From an uncultured Clostridium sp. (lineage in GTDB: Bacteria > Bacillota > Clostridia > Oscillospirales > Acutalibacteraceae), in the NCBI GenBank assembly GCA_958422185.1, contig CATZNW010000010.1, forward strand, positions 1 to 64,000: 64,000 nt of DNA. The letters are read 5' to 3'. Of this stretch, positions 54,092 to 62,160 are shown one piece after another (the first letter of the stretch is position 1; the number at the start of each line of letters is the position of its first letter). The notes under the pieces were generated by a model, which searched no databases, was not told the origin of the DNA, and saw nothing but the letters and a program-made list of their open reading frames with translations. Position numbers and translations under genes: made by a program.

Positions 54092-56344
54092 ATGACTGAT
54101 TTTAAGCAGTGGAACGGTTTTGAAGGCCGCATCTGGAAGGAAGAAGTCAATGTCCGTGACTTTATCCAGAAAAACTATGAGCCCTATGACGGCGACGAAT
54201 CGTTTTTGGCAGGACCTACCGAGGCTACAGACAAGCTCTGGGGGATCCTTCAGAAACTTCAGAAAGAAGAGCGCGCCAAGAATGGTGTTCTTGATATGGA
54301 AACAGAAGTTGTTTCTACGCTCACTTCCTACGGTCCCGGCTATATAAGTGATGAGACTAAAGATCTGGAGCAGATTGTTGGTCTTCAGACGGATAAGCCG
54401 CTCAAAAGAGCGTTTATGCCTTTCGGCGGTATAAAAATGGCTGAGGAGGCATGCGAAACATACGGTTATAAGCCTGATCCCGAACTTCATAAGATCTTTA
54501 CGGAATACAGCAGAACTCATAACCAGGCTGTTTTTGACGCTTATACTCCGGAAATGAAAAAAGCGCGCCATAATAAGATCATAACCGGCCTTCCGGATAC
54601 ATACGGCCGCGGCAGGATTGTCGGCGATTACCGCCGTGTAGCGCTTTACGGCGTTGATTTCCTTATTGAAGAAAAGCAAAAGGATTTTGACAACTGCGGA
54701 GACGGTACGATGACGGATGACGTTATCCGTCTGCGCGAAGAGATCAAAATGCAGATAGATGCGCTTAAAGGCATGAAGAAAATGGCTGAGATTTACGGTT
54801 TTGATATCTCACAGCCGGCAGCAAACGCAAAAGAGGCGGCCCAGTGGCTCTATTTCGGTTACCTTGCCGCAATCAAAACGCAGAACGGCGCTGCCATGAG
54901 CGTTGGCAGGATCTCAACGTTTCTGGATATTTATTTTCAGCGTGATCTGAAAAACGGCGTTCTTACGGAAAGCGAGGCACAGGAGATCATTGACCATATG
55001 ACAATGAAATTCCGTATGGTTAAATTTGCCCGCATTCCTTCATATAATCAGCTTTTCAGCGGCGATCCCGTATGGGCTACGCTTGAAGTTGCCGGTATCG
55101 GTATGGACGGAAGATCCATGGTTACTAAGACCGATTATCGTTTTCTTCATACCCTTGAGAACATGGGTCCGTCTCCCGAGCCCAATCTCACGGTCCTTTA
55201 TTCAAGCGCACTGCCGGAGGCGTTCAAAAAATATGCCGCAGCTATTTCTATCAGAACAAGCTCAATCCAGTATGAGAACGATGACGTCATGAAACCCGTA
55301 TGGGGAGACGATTATTCTATTTGCTGCTGCGTGTCGGCAACGCAGACCGGTAAGGAAATGCAGTTCTTCGGCGCTCGTGCCAATCTTGCCAAATGCCTGC
55401 TTTATGCTGTAAACGGCGGCGTAGATACCAAAACACACGATCAGGTCGCTCCCCCATATGCACCTATCACAAGCGAGTATCTTGATTATGACGAAGTCAT
55501 GAAAAAATACGTTGTTATGATGGACTGGCTTGCAGGTCTTTATGTGAATACGCTCAATCTTATCCAGTATATGCATGATAAGTATTATTATGAGGCCGCC
55601 GAAATGGCGCTTATTGATACCGATGTGCGCCGCACGTTCGCAACCGGTATCGCCGGATTTTCACATGTTGTGGATTCATTAAGCGCTATCAAGTATGCAA
55701 AGGTTAAAACGATCAGAGATGAAAACGGCCTTGTTGTAGATTATGAAACAGAGGGTGATTTCCCGAAATACGGTAATGATGATGACCGTGCCGATGATAT
55801 TGCGGTATGGCTCCTGAAAACTTTCCTTGAAATGATCAAACGCCATCATACCTACCGTGATTCAGAGCCTACCACTTCAATTCTTACGATCACGTCAAAT
55901 GTTGTATACGGTAAAGCTACCGGCAGCATGCCTGACGGAAGACCTGCCGGCGCTCCGCTTTCACCGGGAGCAAATCCAAGTTACGGTGCAGAGCAAAACG
56001 GTCTTCTTGCATCTCTGAACTCTGTTGCTAAGCTGCCTTATCATTGGGCGCTTGACGGTATCTCAAATACGCAGACGATCAATCCGGATGCGCTTGGCCA
56101 CAATGAAGACGAGCAGTCAAACAATCTTGTTCAGGTTATGGACGGATATTTTGATCAGGGCGCTCACCACCTTAATGTAAATGTTTTCGGCAAAGAAAAA
56201 CTTGTAGATGCAATGGAACATCCTGAAAAAGAGGAATACGCAAACTTTACTATCCGCGTTTCAGGTTATGCGGTTAAGTTCATAGACCTTACCCGTGAGC
56301 AGCAGCTTGACGTTATCGCACGCACCTGCCATGACAGAATGTAA
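54092..56344 (+). CDS. pflB: Formate C-acetyltransferase (pyruvate formate-lyase)
   Basis: Converts pyruvate and CoA to acetyl-CoA and formate, a glycyl-radical reaction. The 750-residue protein has the catalytic cysteines in the Cys 411-413 run (SICCCVSATQTGKEM) and the glycyl-radical Gly725 in RVSGYAVKFIDLT. Both match PflB rather than choline or glycerol-dehydratase relatives. ATG 54092 behind CAGGAGGATT. Its activase follows and overlaps the gene end. Confidence 0.96.
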   Translation: MTDFKQWNGFEGRIWKEEVNVRDFIQKNYEPYDGDESFLAGPTEATDKLWGILQKLQKEERAKNGVLDMETEVVSTLTSYGPGYISDETKDLEQIVGLQTDKPLKRAFMPFGGIKMAEEACETYGYKPDPELHKIFTEYSRTHNQAVFDAYTPEMKKARHNKIITGLPDTYGRGRIVGDYRRVALYGVDFLIEEKQKDFDNCGDGTMTDDVIRLREEIKMQIDALKGMKKMAEIYGFDISQPAANAKEAAQWLYFGYLAAIKTQNGAAMSVGRISTFLDIYFQRDLKNGVLTESEAQEIIDHMTMKFRMVKFARIPSYNQLFSGDPVWATLEVAGIGMDGRSMVTKTDYRFLHTLENMGPSPEPNLTVLYSSALPEAFKKYAAAISIRTSSIQYENDDVMKPVWGDDYSICCCVSATQTGKEMQFFGARANLAKCLLYAVNGGVDTKTHDQVAPPYAPITSEYLDYDEVMKKYVVMMDWLAGLYVNTLNLIQYMHDKYYYEAAEMALIDTDVRRTFATGIAGFSHVVDSLSAIKYAKVKTIRDENGLVVDYETEGDFPKYGNDDDRADDIAVWLLKTFLEMIKRHHTYRDSEPTTSILTITSNVVYGKATGSMPDGRPAGAPLSPGANPSYGAEQNGLLASLNSVAKLPYHWALDGISNTQTINPDALGHNEDEQSNNLVQVMDGYFDQGAHHLNVNVFGKEKLVDAMEHPEKEEYANFTIRVSGYAVKFIDLTREQQLDVIARTCHDRM

Positions 56345-57098
56345 TAAAGATATAACCGGCAGAGTTCATTCGCTCGAAACGTTCGGATCGGTGGACGGCC
56401 CGGGAGTGCGTTTTGTGGCGTTCCTCCAGGGCTGCGCCATGCGTTGCCGTTACTGCCATAACCCGGAAACCTGGGCTTTGGGCGGCGAGGAATGGACTGC
56501 CTCTCGGCTTTTTGAACGAGCGTGGAAATACCATAATTACTGGGGAAAAAATCTTCAGTCCGGCGGTATTACGATCAGCGGCGGCGAACCGCTTTTGCAG
56601 ATGAAATTTGTAACAGAAGTCTTTCGTCTTGCAAAGGAAAAGGGAGTCCACACTGCTGTTGATACGGCAGGTCAGCCGTTTTCTTTCAGCGAACCGTTTG
56701 TTTCAGAATTTAATGAGCTCCTTGAAGTGACCGATTTGTTTTTGCTTGATCTAAAGGAGATGAACGAGCAAAAGCATATCGCTTTAACAGGGCATACCAA
56801 TAAAAATATCCTTGAAATGGCTAAATATCTTTCGGATAACGGCAAGGATATGTGGATACGCCATGTACTGGTGCCGGACCTGACAGATGATGAGAGCGGG
56901 TTAAAGGAAATGTCCTCCTTTATCGGCTCCCTTAAAACCGTTAAAAGGGTAGAAGTGCTGCCTTATCATACGCTCGGCCTCTTCAAGTGGGAAAAACTCG
57001 GCATAGAGTATTCGCTTAAGGACGCGCGAATCCCAACCGATGAAGAGGTTAAAAAAGCACAGAACCTGCTTCGTGTTGCAGAGTATTCTGATTACTGA
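56331..57098 (+). CDS. pflA: Pyruvate formate-lyase activating enzyme
   Basis: A 255-residue radical SAM activase that installs the glycyl radical on PflB. The Fe4S4 motif is GCAMRCRYCHNPETW; the family lead-in GRVHSLETFGSVDGPGVRF precedes it, and HTAVDTAGQPF and HVLVPDLTDDES follow. The frame opens at 56295 inside pflB; the ATG at 56331 gives the family N-terminus and overlaps the pflB stop by 14 bases, so it depends on translational coupling. A strong terminator follows. Confidence 0.95.
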   Translation: MTECNKDITGRVHSLETFGSVDGPGVRFVAFLQGCAMRCRYCHNPETWALGGEEWTASRLFERAWKYHNYWGKNLQSGGITISGGEPLLQMKFVTEVFRLAKEKGVHTAVDTAGQPFSFSEPFVSEFNELLEVTDLFLLDLKEMNEQKHIALTGHTNKNILEMAKYLSDNGKDMWIRHVLVPDLTDDESGLKEMSSFIGSLKTVKRVEVLPYHTLGLFKWEKLGIEYSLKDARIPTDEEVKKAQNLLRVAEYSDY

Positions 57099-57133
57099 TT
57101 CCCGGTTGACAGATCTGTGGTTCTATGGTATTA

Positions 57134-57171
57134 GCAAATCAGTTAGCAATAACTAACTGATTTGCTTTTTT
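57134..57171 (+). terminator. Terminator after pflA
   Basis: GCAAATCAGTTAG/CTAACTGATTTGC, thirteen pairs with a CAATAA loop, then six T. Confidence 0.93.
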
Positions 57172-57235
57172 ACAGAACTGATCAGCAAAGGCTCGGTTTA
57201 GATCGGGCCTTTTAATTAAGTTTTTGGTGATTTAT

Positions 57236-57598
57236 ATGAAACTTCATGCCTCCGGCGAGGATTATTTAGAGGCTATCCTCATAATAAAAAATAAAAAAGG
57301 ATATGTGCGGTCCATTGATGTCGCCGGCTTTATGAATTATTCCAAGCCCAGCGTGAGCCATGCGGTTTCGATCTTGCGGGACGGCGGCTTCATAGACGTT
57401 GACGATAACGGCTATCTTAATCTGACCGATTCGGGCAGGGCGATTGCCGAAAAAATTTATGAACGCCATGTTTTCTTCAAGGAAAAGCTTATGAAAGCGG
57501 GCGTGGATGAAAAAACGGCGGAAGAAGAGGCCTGCAGGATAGAGCACGATATCAGCGATGATACTTTCAGAAAATTAAAGCTCTCCTCGGGCGAGTAA
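57236..57598 (+). CDS. DtxR/MntR-family metal-dependent regulator
   Basis: A 120-residue regulator with an N-terminal winged helix-turn-helix (VRSIDVAGFMNYSKPSVSHA, then VSILRDGGFIDVDDNGYLNL) and a dimerisation region containing the metal-binding Glu/His residues (ERHVFFKEKL; ACRIEHDISDDTF). The length matches MntR rather than full DtxR with its SH3 domain. It probably senses Mn or Fe; the targets are not seen. Start ATG 57236, preferred over the TTG at 57224. Confidence 0.85.
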   Translation: MKLHASGEDYLEAILIIKNKKGYVRSIDVAGFMNYSKPSVSHAVSILRDGGFIDVDDNGYLNLTDSGRAIAEKIYERHVFFKEKLMKAGVDEKTAEEEACRIEHDISDDTFRKLKLSSGE

Positions 57599-57614
57599 GT
57601 TCATAATGTACCGT

Positions 57615-57642
57615 GCCTGCACTTTTGTGCAGGCGTTTCTTT
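57615..57642 (+). terminator. Terminator after the DtxR-type gene
   Basis: GCCTGCA/TGCAGGC with a CTTTTG loop, then GTTTCTTTA. Confidence 0.75.
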
Positions 57643-57668
57643 ACTTTAGACGTACAATGCGGTATAAT
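57640..57668 (+). promoter_or_regulatory. Promoter for the GNAT gene
   Basis: A weak TTTACT at 57640-57645 and TATAAT at 57663-57668, 17-base spacer, 20 bases before the ATG. Confidence 0.5.
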
Positions 57669-57688
57669 GATTTTCCGGAGATGATAAA

Positions 57689-58156
57689 ATGAAAATCAGA
57701 AGAGCTGAACATAAAGATATCCCGCAGCTTGATAAACTGCTCTTTCAGGTAAATAAAGTCCATTCGGACGGCCGCCCGGATCTTTTTATAGCCGGCGCAA
57801 AAAAATACAGTGATGAGGAATTAAAAAGTATCATATCTGATGATTCCACCCCTGTATTTGCTGCGGTTGGCGATGAAGAAAACGTTCTCGGCTATGCTTT
57901 TTGTGTTTTTGAATCCGCTCGTTCCGGCGCAATGTGTAATGTTAAAACGCTTTATATAGATGATCTTTGCGTGGATGAAAACTGCCGCGGGCAGCATATA
58001 GGCACAAAATTATATGAGCATGTTCTGGATTTCGCCAAAACATCAGGCTGCTATAATGTAACCCTGAATGTTTGGGCACTTAATGAAAACGCAAGAAAGT
58101 TTTATGAAAAATGCGGCCTCTCCGTCCTTAAGATAGGTATGGAAAAAATCCTTTGA
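57689..58156 (+). CDS. GNAT-family N-acetyltransferase
   Basis: A 155-residue acetyltransferase with the GNAT fold: MKIRRAEHKDIPQLDKLLFQ at the start, the strand LYIDDLCVDENCRGQHIG with the acetyl-CoA phosphate loop, then NVWALNENARKFYEKCGL. The R/Q-x-x-G-x-G/A loop is present as RGQHIG. Substrate unknown. Start ATG 57689. It converges with the sigK fragment across a perfect terminator. Confidence 0.88.
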   Translation: MKIRRAEHKDIPQLDKLLFQVNKVHSDGRPDLFIAGAKKYSDEELKSIISDDSTPVFAAVGDEENVLGYAFCVFESARSGAMCNVKTLYIDDLCVDENCRGQHIGTKLYEHVLDFAKTSGCYNVTLNVWALNENARKFYEKCGLSVLKIGMEKIL

Positions 58157-58161
58157 TTGAA

Positions 58162-58203
58162 AAAGGCACAGTGTAAAGATTAATGCCTTTACACTGTGCC
58201 TTT
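58162..58203. terminator. Bidirectional terminator between GNAT gene and sigK fragment
   Basis: AAAGGCACAGTGTAAAG pairs perfectly with CTTTACACTGTGCCTTT (17 bp, eight-base loop), with A and T flanks. Confidence 0.93.
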
Positions 58204-58227
58204 CATATTCTTTTTATTAAGATATCC

Positions 58228-58593
58228 TTATTCGGCGTGCCTTTTTATGTCATTAAGCACCTTTTTTTCTATTCGTGAAACATAACTTCTGCTTATGTTT
58301 AGTCTTGCTGCAACTTCCCTCTGAGCAAGAGGTTTTTTGTTGTCCAGTCCGTAGCGCAGAATTAGGATCTCCTTTTCGCGTTCATCGTCCATATTCTTTA
58401 TATATTCTGCAACTTTCTCCCACTGCATTTTCTTTTCAAGATCTTCTGCCAGATCACGGCTGTCGCTTATCGTGTCCTGTAAAGTCAGCGGATTTCCATC
58501 CTTGTCGCTTTCCAGCGAATCGTCAAGATGCACATCCCCCGCCGATTTTTTCATATTCCTGAAATGCATCAGTATCTCATTTGCTATGATCAC
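58228..58593 (-). CDS. sigK: sigK 3' segment: sporulation sigma factor sigma-K, C-terminal part
   Basis: The minus-strand frame encodes ENEILMHF-type residues (NEILMHFRNMKK) followed by VHLDDSLESDKDGNPLTLQD and the region-4 helix-turn-helix (LAQREVAARLNISRSYVSRIEKK), matching sigma-K from the middle of region 2 to its end. The N-terminal half, with region 2 promoter recognition, is absent: the recombinase gene abuts it. The frame opens at a GTG at 58593, but the true host sequence starts near 58581; upstream codons (MIIA) come from the element. Sigma-K can only be made after excision joins it to the 5' half. Its own independent translation is unlikely. Confidence 0.9.
   Translation of the reverse strand: MIIANEILMHFRNMKKSAGDVHLDDSLESDKDGNPLTLQDTISDSRDLAEDLEKKMQWEKVAEYIKNMDDEREKEILILRYGLDNKKPLAQREVAARLNISRSYVSRIEKKVLNDIKRHAE
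58567..58590. other. Candidate recombination junction in sigK (att site)
   Basis: On the minus strand GCAAATGAGATACTGATG holds AATGA (58577-58581), the core reported for the Bacillus skin element, within codons that encode NEILM. In intact sigma-K the motif reads ENEILM; here an Ala codon precedes it, marking where element DNA begins. The recombinase stop TGA is inside the same AATGA. The matching copy should lie at the far end of the element. Confidence 0.75.
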
Positions 58594-60283
58594 CTAAGAG
58601 ATACAATTCATCATCTGCAAGCATTTCATCTTTCTTGAAAGGATATTCATAATCAGAACCGAAAAATATAATGTGGGCGTTTTCTCCGTCCCATATCACT
58701 TCTTTTACGAACGCGCGTATGGTCTGCCTCTTCTGTTCCACCGTCATATTGTCCACCGCTGCGGAAAAACTTTTCAGCATATCGCGCATCAGGTCAACGC
58801 TCTCATTCAGGTTCAGTTCGTTTTCACATTCCTTAGTAAGGATATTCTGCTGCGCTTTTATTTTTTCAACCGCATTACTCAATGTGTTTATCTTATCAAG
58901 TATGTATTTTTCGGCGCCGGTTCCACTTGATGCGGCAAGGTTATTTACAAGCGTCTCAATTTCCTTTTCTTTTTTCTCTATCTCTTCTTCAAGTCTGGTC
59001 TGCTCATTGTTTATGTTTTCAGCCTTGATCTTATTTTCCGATAATGCAGATTTGAGTGATTCAAAATAATCGTCTCCGTTTTCCGCAAGCGCCTTGACTG
59101 TGGATATCACTTCTCTGTCCAATTCGTTGCCGTTTACATTTTTATTGCTGCAACGTTTGCCTTTGCTCCTCAGTTTCATCGTGCAGGAATAGTAGTAGGT
59201 ATATTCGCCGTCTTTGTTCATTCGTGTCGTCATATGCGGGCGCATATATTCTCCGCAGAGGCATTTCAGCAGCCCTGAGAGCAGCGCAGTGTGGCTCTTC
59301 GGTTTACGGTAAGATTTTGATCTGTTGCTCTCAAGCATCGTCTGCACTTTTGTCCATTCCCTGCCGCTGATAAAGCCCTCGTGTTTTCCGACTGATACGA
59401 TCCATTCGTCAATAGGTTTGATTTTCGTCGCCTTGCCCTGTTCCTGCAAAGTGCGGTTGTAGACCATCATTCCGTGTCTGCCGTCAAATTCTTCTTTATC
59501 GGAATACAGATCGGCGTTTGTGTTTTTGAAGTATTCGTATGCGTCCTTGTCGGCAATCATATAAACGGGGTTTGTCAGAATACCGCGAATCGAAAAGCGA
59601 GTGAAATCCTTGCCGTTTTTCGTCTTGCAATGGTGGGCGAGCAGATCGCTTTCACAGGCAGTCAGCGAATTGTGTTCAAGAAACAGGCTGAAAATCCGTT
59701 TCACAAGTTCTGCCTCATCTTCTTTCACCGCCAGGTGAAAGGCTTTTTTTGTTTTGCCGTTTATGTTCATCGTGGTCTCACCAACGGATGTATAGCCCGT
59801 GGGCGTAACGCCGCCGAGCCATCTGCCGGTCTTGGCAAGTTCGTGCAGATTGTCACGGATACGCTCGGCGATCGTCTCACGCTCCAGCTGAGAAAAAACA
59901 GACGCGATATACATCATTGCTCTGCCCATAGGGGAGTTCGTGTCAAACTGCTCTTTGATGGAAATGAACGAAACACCGAGAGAGGTGAGTTCGGTGATCA
60001 GATTTGCGAAGTCGCCGATGTTGCGGCTGATGCGGTCAAGGCGATAGCATACAACAGCGGAGATTTTGCCGCTTTTAATATCGTCCAGCATCGCCTTGAA
60101 CTGCGGTCTGTCAAGGTTCTTTCCGCTGAATCCCTCGTCCTCGTATACAACAGCCTTTTCCGCCTCTTCCTCACCAAAATGTATCCTTAAATATTCACGG
60201 CACATCTCGATCTGGTTTTCAACAGATTCACCCTTGCCCGTAAATCTCGACTTCCTTGAATATATCGCAAATACCTTTTCCAT
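58577..60283 (-). CDS. spoIVCA: Large serine recombinase, SpoIVCA-like
   Basis: A 568-residue site-specific recombinase. N-terminal resolvase domain with IYSRKSRFTGKGES (probable nucleophile Ser12) and CYRLDRISRNIGDFANL; a recombinase DNA-binding domain (GGVTPTGYTS); a zinc ribbon (CLCGEYMRPH with CTMKLRSKGKRCSN) and a coiled coil before the C-terminus, the general plan of SpoIVCA and phage integrases. It lies at the end of the element facing sigK and its stop codon is in the att core. It should cut and rejoin sigK in the mother cell. It may be sporulation-controlled, but no clear sigma-E promoter was seen. Confidence 0.93.
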   Translation of the reverse strand: MEKVFAIYSRKSRFTGKGESVENQIEMCREYLRIHFGEEEAEKAVVYEDEGFSGKNLDRPQFKAMLDDIKSGKISAVVCYRLDRISRNIGDFANLITELTSLGVSFISIKEQFDTNSPMGRAMMYIASVFSQLERETIAERIRDNLHELAKTGRWLGGVTPTGYTSVGETTMNINGKTKKAFHLAVKEDEAELVKRIFSLFLEHNSLTACESDLLAHHCKTKNGKDFTRFSIRGILTNPVYMIADKDAYEYFKNTNADLYSDKEEFDGRHGMMVYNRTLQEQGKATKIKPIDEWIVSVGKHEGFISGREWTKVQTMLESNRSKSYRKPKSHTALLSGLLKCLCGEYMRPHMTTRMNKDGEYTYYYSCTMKLRSKGKRCSNKNVNGNELDREVISTVKALAENGDDYFESLKSALSENKIKAENINNEQTRLEEEIEKKEKEIETLVNNLAASSGTGAEKYILDKINTLSNAVEKIKAQQNILTKECENELNLNESVDLMRDMLKSFSAAVDNMTVEQKRQTIRAFVKEVIWDGENAHIIFFGSDYEYPFKKDEMLADDELYLLGDHSK

Positions 60284-60316
60284 ATCCTCGCCTCATCATG
60301 TTACTATTCTTGCTTT

Positions 60317-60345
60317 AATATAACATAAAAGAAAATATCATTCAA
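60317..60345 (-). promoter_or_regulatory. Candidate recombinase promoter
   Basis: Minus-strand TTGAAT (60340-60345) and TATATT (60317-60322), 17-base spacer, about 35 bases before the recombinase start. It looks sigma-A-like, not a good sigma-E match. Confidence 0.5.
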
Positions 60346-60423
60346 GTTGATTTGTCGCTTATATTTACTTTCATTTCAAAACTTTTCGGAACGCAAAATC
60401 ATAACAAATACACTATAATTAAA

Positions 60424-61203
60424 TCATTTGCTCTTCTTAGCCTTAGCCCTTGATTTGTAAACATTAAATTGGTTACGGCAGCGCTCAGAGCAGAATTCCG
60501 ATCGTTTGTTTTGTGAGATAAATGTCTTTTGGCAGTGCTTGCAGATTTTCAGCGGCGCCCCATCTGCCGACAATAAATTCGCCATTGTATAATTCAAAAC
60601 GCCCATCAGAGAATGAAATTCATACTGCATTTGTATTCTGTCCGTTACAGTTAGTCTGTAGCGGATATTTGTTTTTAATCTGTCATTAAGCAAAAAGGAA
60701 ACTGCATTAGGCTCTGTCCTGTATTTTACCGAAAGCAACAAAATTTCGTACAGTTCATGAATATACTCTGCTATCCAAGTAATTGGTTCGCTGTAATTCT
60801 TTGACTTTATATAATCAGTCAGTTTAAAAGATTTCGTGATCTTTGGTTTCCCTGTTGAGAAAAACAGTTCTTCAAAATCTTCCGTTGTCATTATTCCGTT
60901 TGCCGTAAACAGATTGTCATCTAAAAAAACTAATTCGTGGTTATAGAAATCTTTATTCAGCGGCAATTCCGCTATCGCTCCGAGAAGTCCGTATCGATTT
61001 ACAAAAGCCAAGATCAGTTCTTCCGCTTTTTTAGGGGTAGCCTCTTTCATTGACCGTCCTGTATTCAGCAGGGCGGTTAAAATTTGTTCCGCGTTTTCTA
61101 TCGGATCATAGGTTTCAAGTTGCGCATTCCGAGCCGGAACCGCAACTCTTTCTCCCTTCTTGTTTTCTTTAATCTCATATTCTGAATAGCGCACATATTT
61201 CAT
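60424..61203 (-). CDS. Element protein with C-terminal zinc ribbon, unknown
   Basis: A 259-residue protein with no full-length family recognised. The C-terminus has a Cys4 ribbon (CKHCQKTFISQNKRSEFCSERCR) like the CGNR/DUF6076-type motif of many plasmid and integrative-element proteins, followed by basic residues, so nucleic-acid binding is inferred. The N-terminal 200 residues are mixed alpha/beta. ATG 61203 is behind GGAGGGAA. The stop of the sigma-like gene upstream is 12 bases away, so both are cotranscribed. Confidence 0.75.
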   Translation of the reverse strand: MKYVRYSEYEIKENKKGERVAVPARNAQLETYDPIENAEQILTALLNTGRSMKEATPKKAEELILAFVNRYGLLGAIAELPLNKDFYNHELVFLDDNLFTANGIMTTEDFEELFFSTGKPKITKSFKLTDYIKSKNYSEPITWIAEYIHELYEILLLSVKYRTEPNAVSFLLNDRLKTNIRYRLTVTDRIQMQYEFHSLMGVLNYTMANLLSADGAPLKICKHCQKTFISQNKRSEFCSERCRNQFNVYKSRAKAKKSK

Positions 61204-61215
61204 TTAAGTTCCCTC

Positions 61216-61689
61216 CTAAGCAGCATTGGATTGATCGATCCCAAGCGTCTTCATAATACTTCTTTTTGCCGATTCCAGATGATTTCTCACACCTCTTGAT
61301 GATATATTCATGATCTTTGCGATCTCACTTGTCTTGTACCATTCTACTCCATACATATACAAAACGAATTTCTGCTTTTCTGTTAATTTACTTAAAGCTA
61401 CTGAAAGTTTGGAATCGCTTACGATCTCCTGAATATGCATATAGTCAAAGTCCAGACTGTCTGTATCACAAAGATTATCTTTGCATAGTTCATTTACCTT
61501 TTCCAGGTCAAGCAGTTCCGCCTCATCCAGAAATACCTTGTCCATTACCGTAATATCTATGGAATCCTTGTGTCGATAATATGCCCTATCCCTTTCACGG
61601 TCTCTTGCATCCCAGTAGGCGATCAGTTCTTCCCATTGTCCGTTCTTCGCGAATATTTCTTCTTTTGCAGCAATTCTGTCTATCAGCAG
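61216..61689 (-). CDS. Sigma-region-4-like regulator, probable CTG start
   Basis: The ATG at 61545 gives a 109-residue protein ending with LTEKQKFVLYMYGVEWYKTS and IAKIMNISSRGVRNHLESAK, a sigma-70 region 4 type HTH. That ATG has no ribosome binding site. The frame stays open upstream and reads LIDRIAAKEEIFAKNGQWEE, then LIAYWDARDRERDRAYY, sensible charged protein. AGGGGG at 61699-61704 lies nine bases before a CTG at 61689. I infer initiation at that CTG (or ATA/CTG near 61686), giving about 157 residues. Probably a regulator of element genes. Confidence 0.65.
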   Translation of the reverse strand: MLIDRIAAKEEIFAKNGQWEELIAYWDARDRERDRAYYRHKDSIDITVMDKVFLDEAELLDLEKVNELCKDNLCDTDSLDFDYMHIQEIVSDSKLSVALSKLTEKQKFVLYMYGVEWYKTSEIAKIMNISSRGVRNHLESAKRSIMKTLGIDQSNAA

Positions 61690-61753
61690 TATTTTTTACC
61701 CCCTAAAAAATTTTTTGTTTCGGTACTACCGATTTTCTATTTCAACTCACCTA

Positions 61754-61818
61754 TAATATGTAATAGCAATAGTATTACTACATATTACAATTACAGAATA
61801 TCACAAAAGGTATTCTGT
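61754..61818. promoter_or_regulatory. Nested dyads between the divergent element genes
   Basis: TAATATGTA (61754-61762) and TACATATTA (61779-61787) are a perfect 9-bp inverted repeat; GTAATA/TATTAC is nested inside it. A second dyad, ACAGAATA/TATTCTGT (61793-61818), is a leader stem-loop before the winged-HTH gene. Likely operator and control of divergent transcription. Clear -35 boxes are not visible. Confidence 0.55.
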
Positions 61819-61848
61819 GTCAACAGTAAAAAGAAAGGAGGTTAAAAA

Positions 61849-62160
61849 ATGTACGGTAATTATTTTATTCTGCAGAATCAAATCTTTGACGAAGGCTTAA
61901 CAGCAAGTGAATTTGTTGTCTACAGTTACCTTGTGAAATGCTCGGATAAAAGCCACAGATGTTTTCCAAGCAGACGAACGATAGCAAAACAATGCAACAT
62001 TTCCGTCAGTACCGTAGATAAGGCTTTAAATGGTTTGATCGATAAAGGCTTGATTGACAAGACAAGCCGGTTTGACTTTGCCAAAGAACAGCAACAGTTA
62101 TCCAACATCTACACGCTGAACAGAATTCAGACCGGAGCCGGCAACAGATTAAGACGCTAA
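61849..62160 (+). CDS. Winged-helix replication-initiator-like protein
   Basis: A 103-residue protein whose N-terminus (YFILQNQIFDEGLTASEFVV, CFPSRRTIAKQCNISVSTVD, KALNGLIDKGLIDK) is a winged-HTH like that of DnaD-type or plasmid/element replication-initiator proteins. It has a strong AGAAAGGAGGT ribosome binding site. The C-terminus is short and may be truncated; the following sequence has no continuing frame. Probably involved in element maintenance. Confidence 0.72.
   Translation: MYGNYFILQNQIFDEGLTASEFVVYSYLVKCSDKSHRCFPSRRTIAKQCNISVSTVDKALNGLIDKGLIDKTSRFDFAKEQQQLSNIYTLNRIQTGAGNRLRR

Noticed and set aside
57134..57171. Palindrome considered as a pflBA operator
   Set aside because: It follows pflA and has a T run, so it is a terminator.
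58577..58581. AATGA alone as proof of att site
   Set aside because: Five bases occur many times by chance; the claim rests on its place in sigK codons next to the recombinase, not on the pentamer alone.
59474..60190. 238-codon plus-strand open frame antisense to the recombinase
   Set aside because: The recombinase reading frame has clear catalytic motifs; the antisense frame is a shadow.
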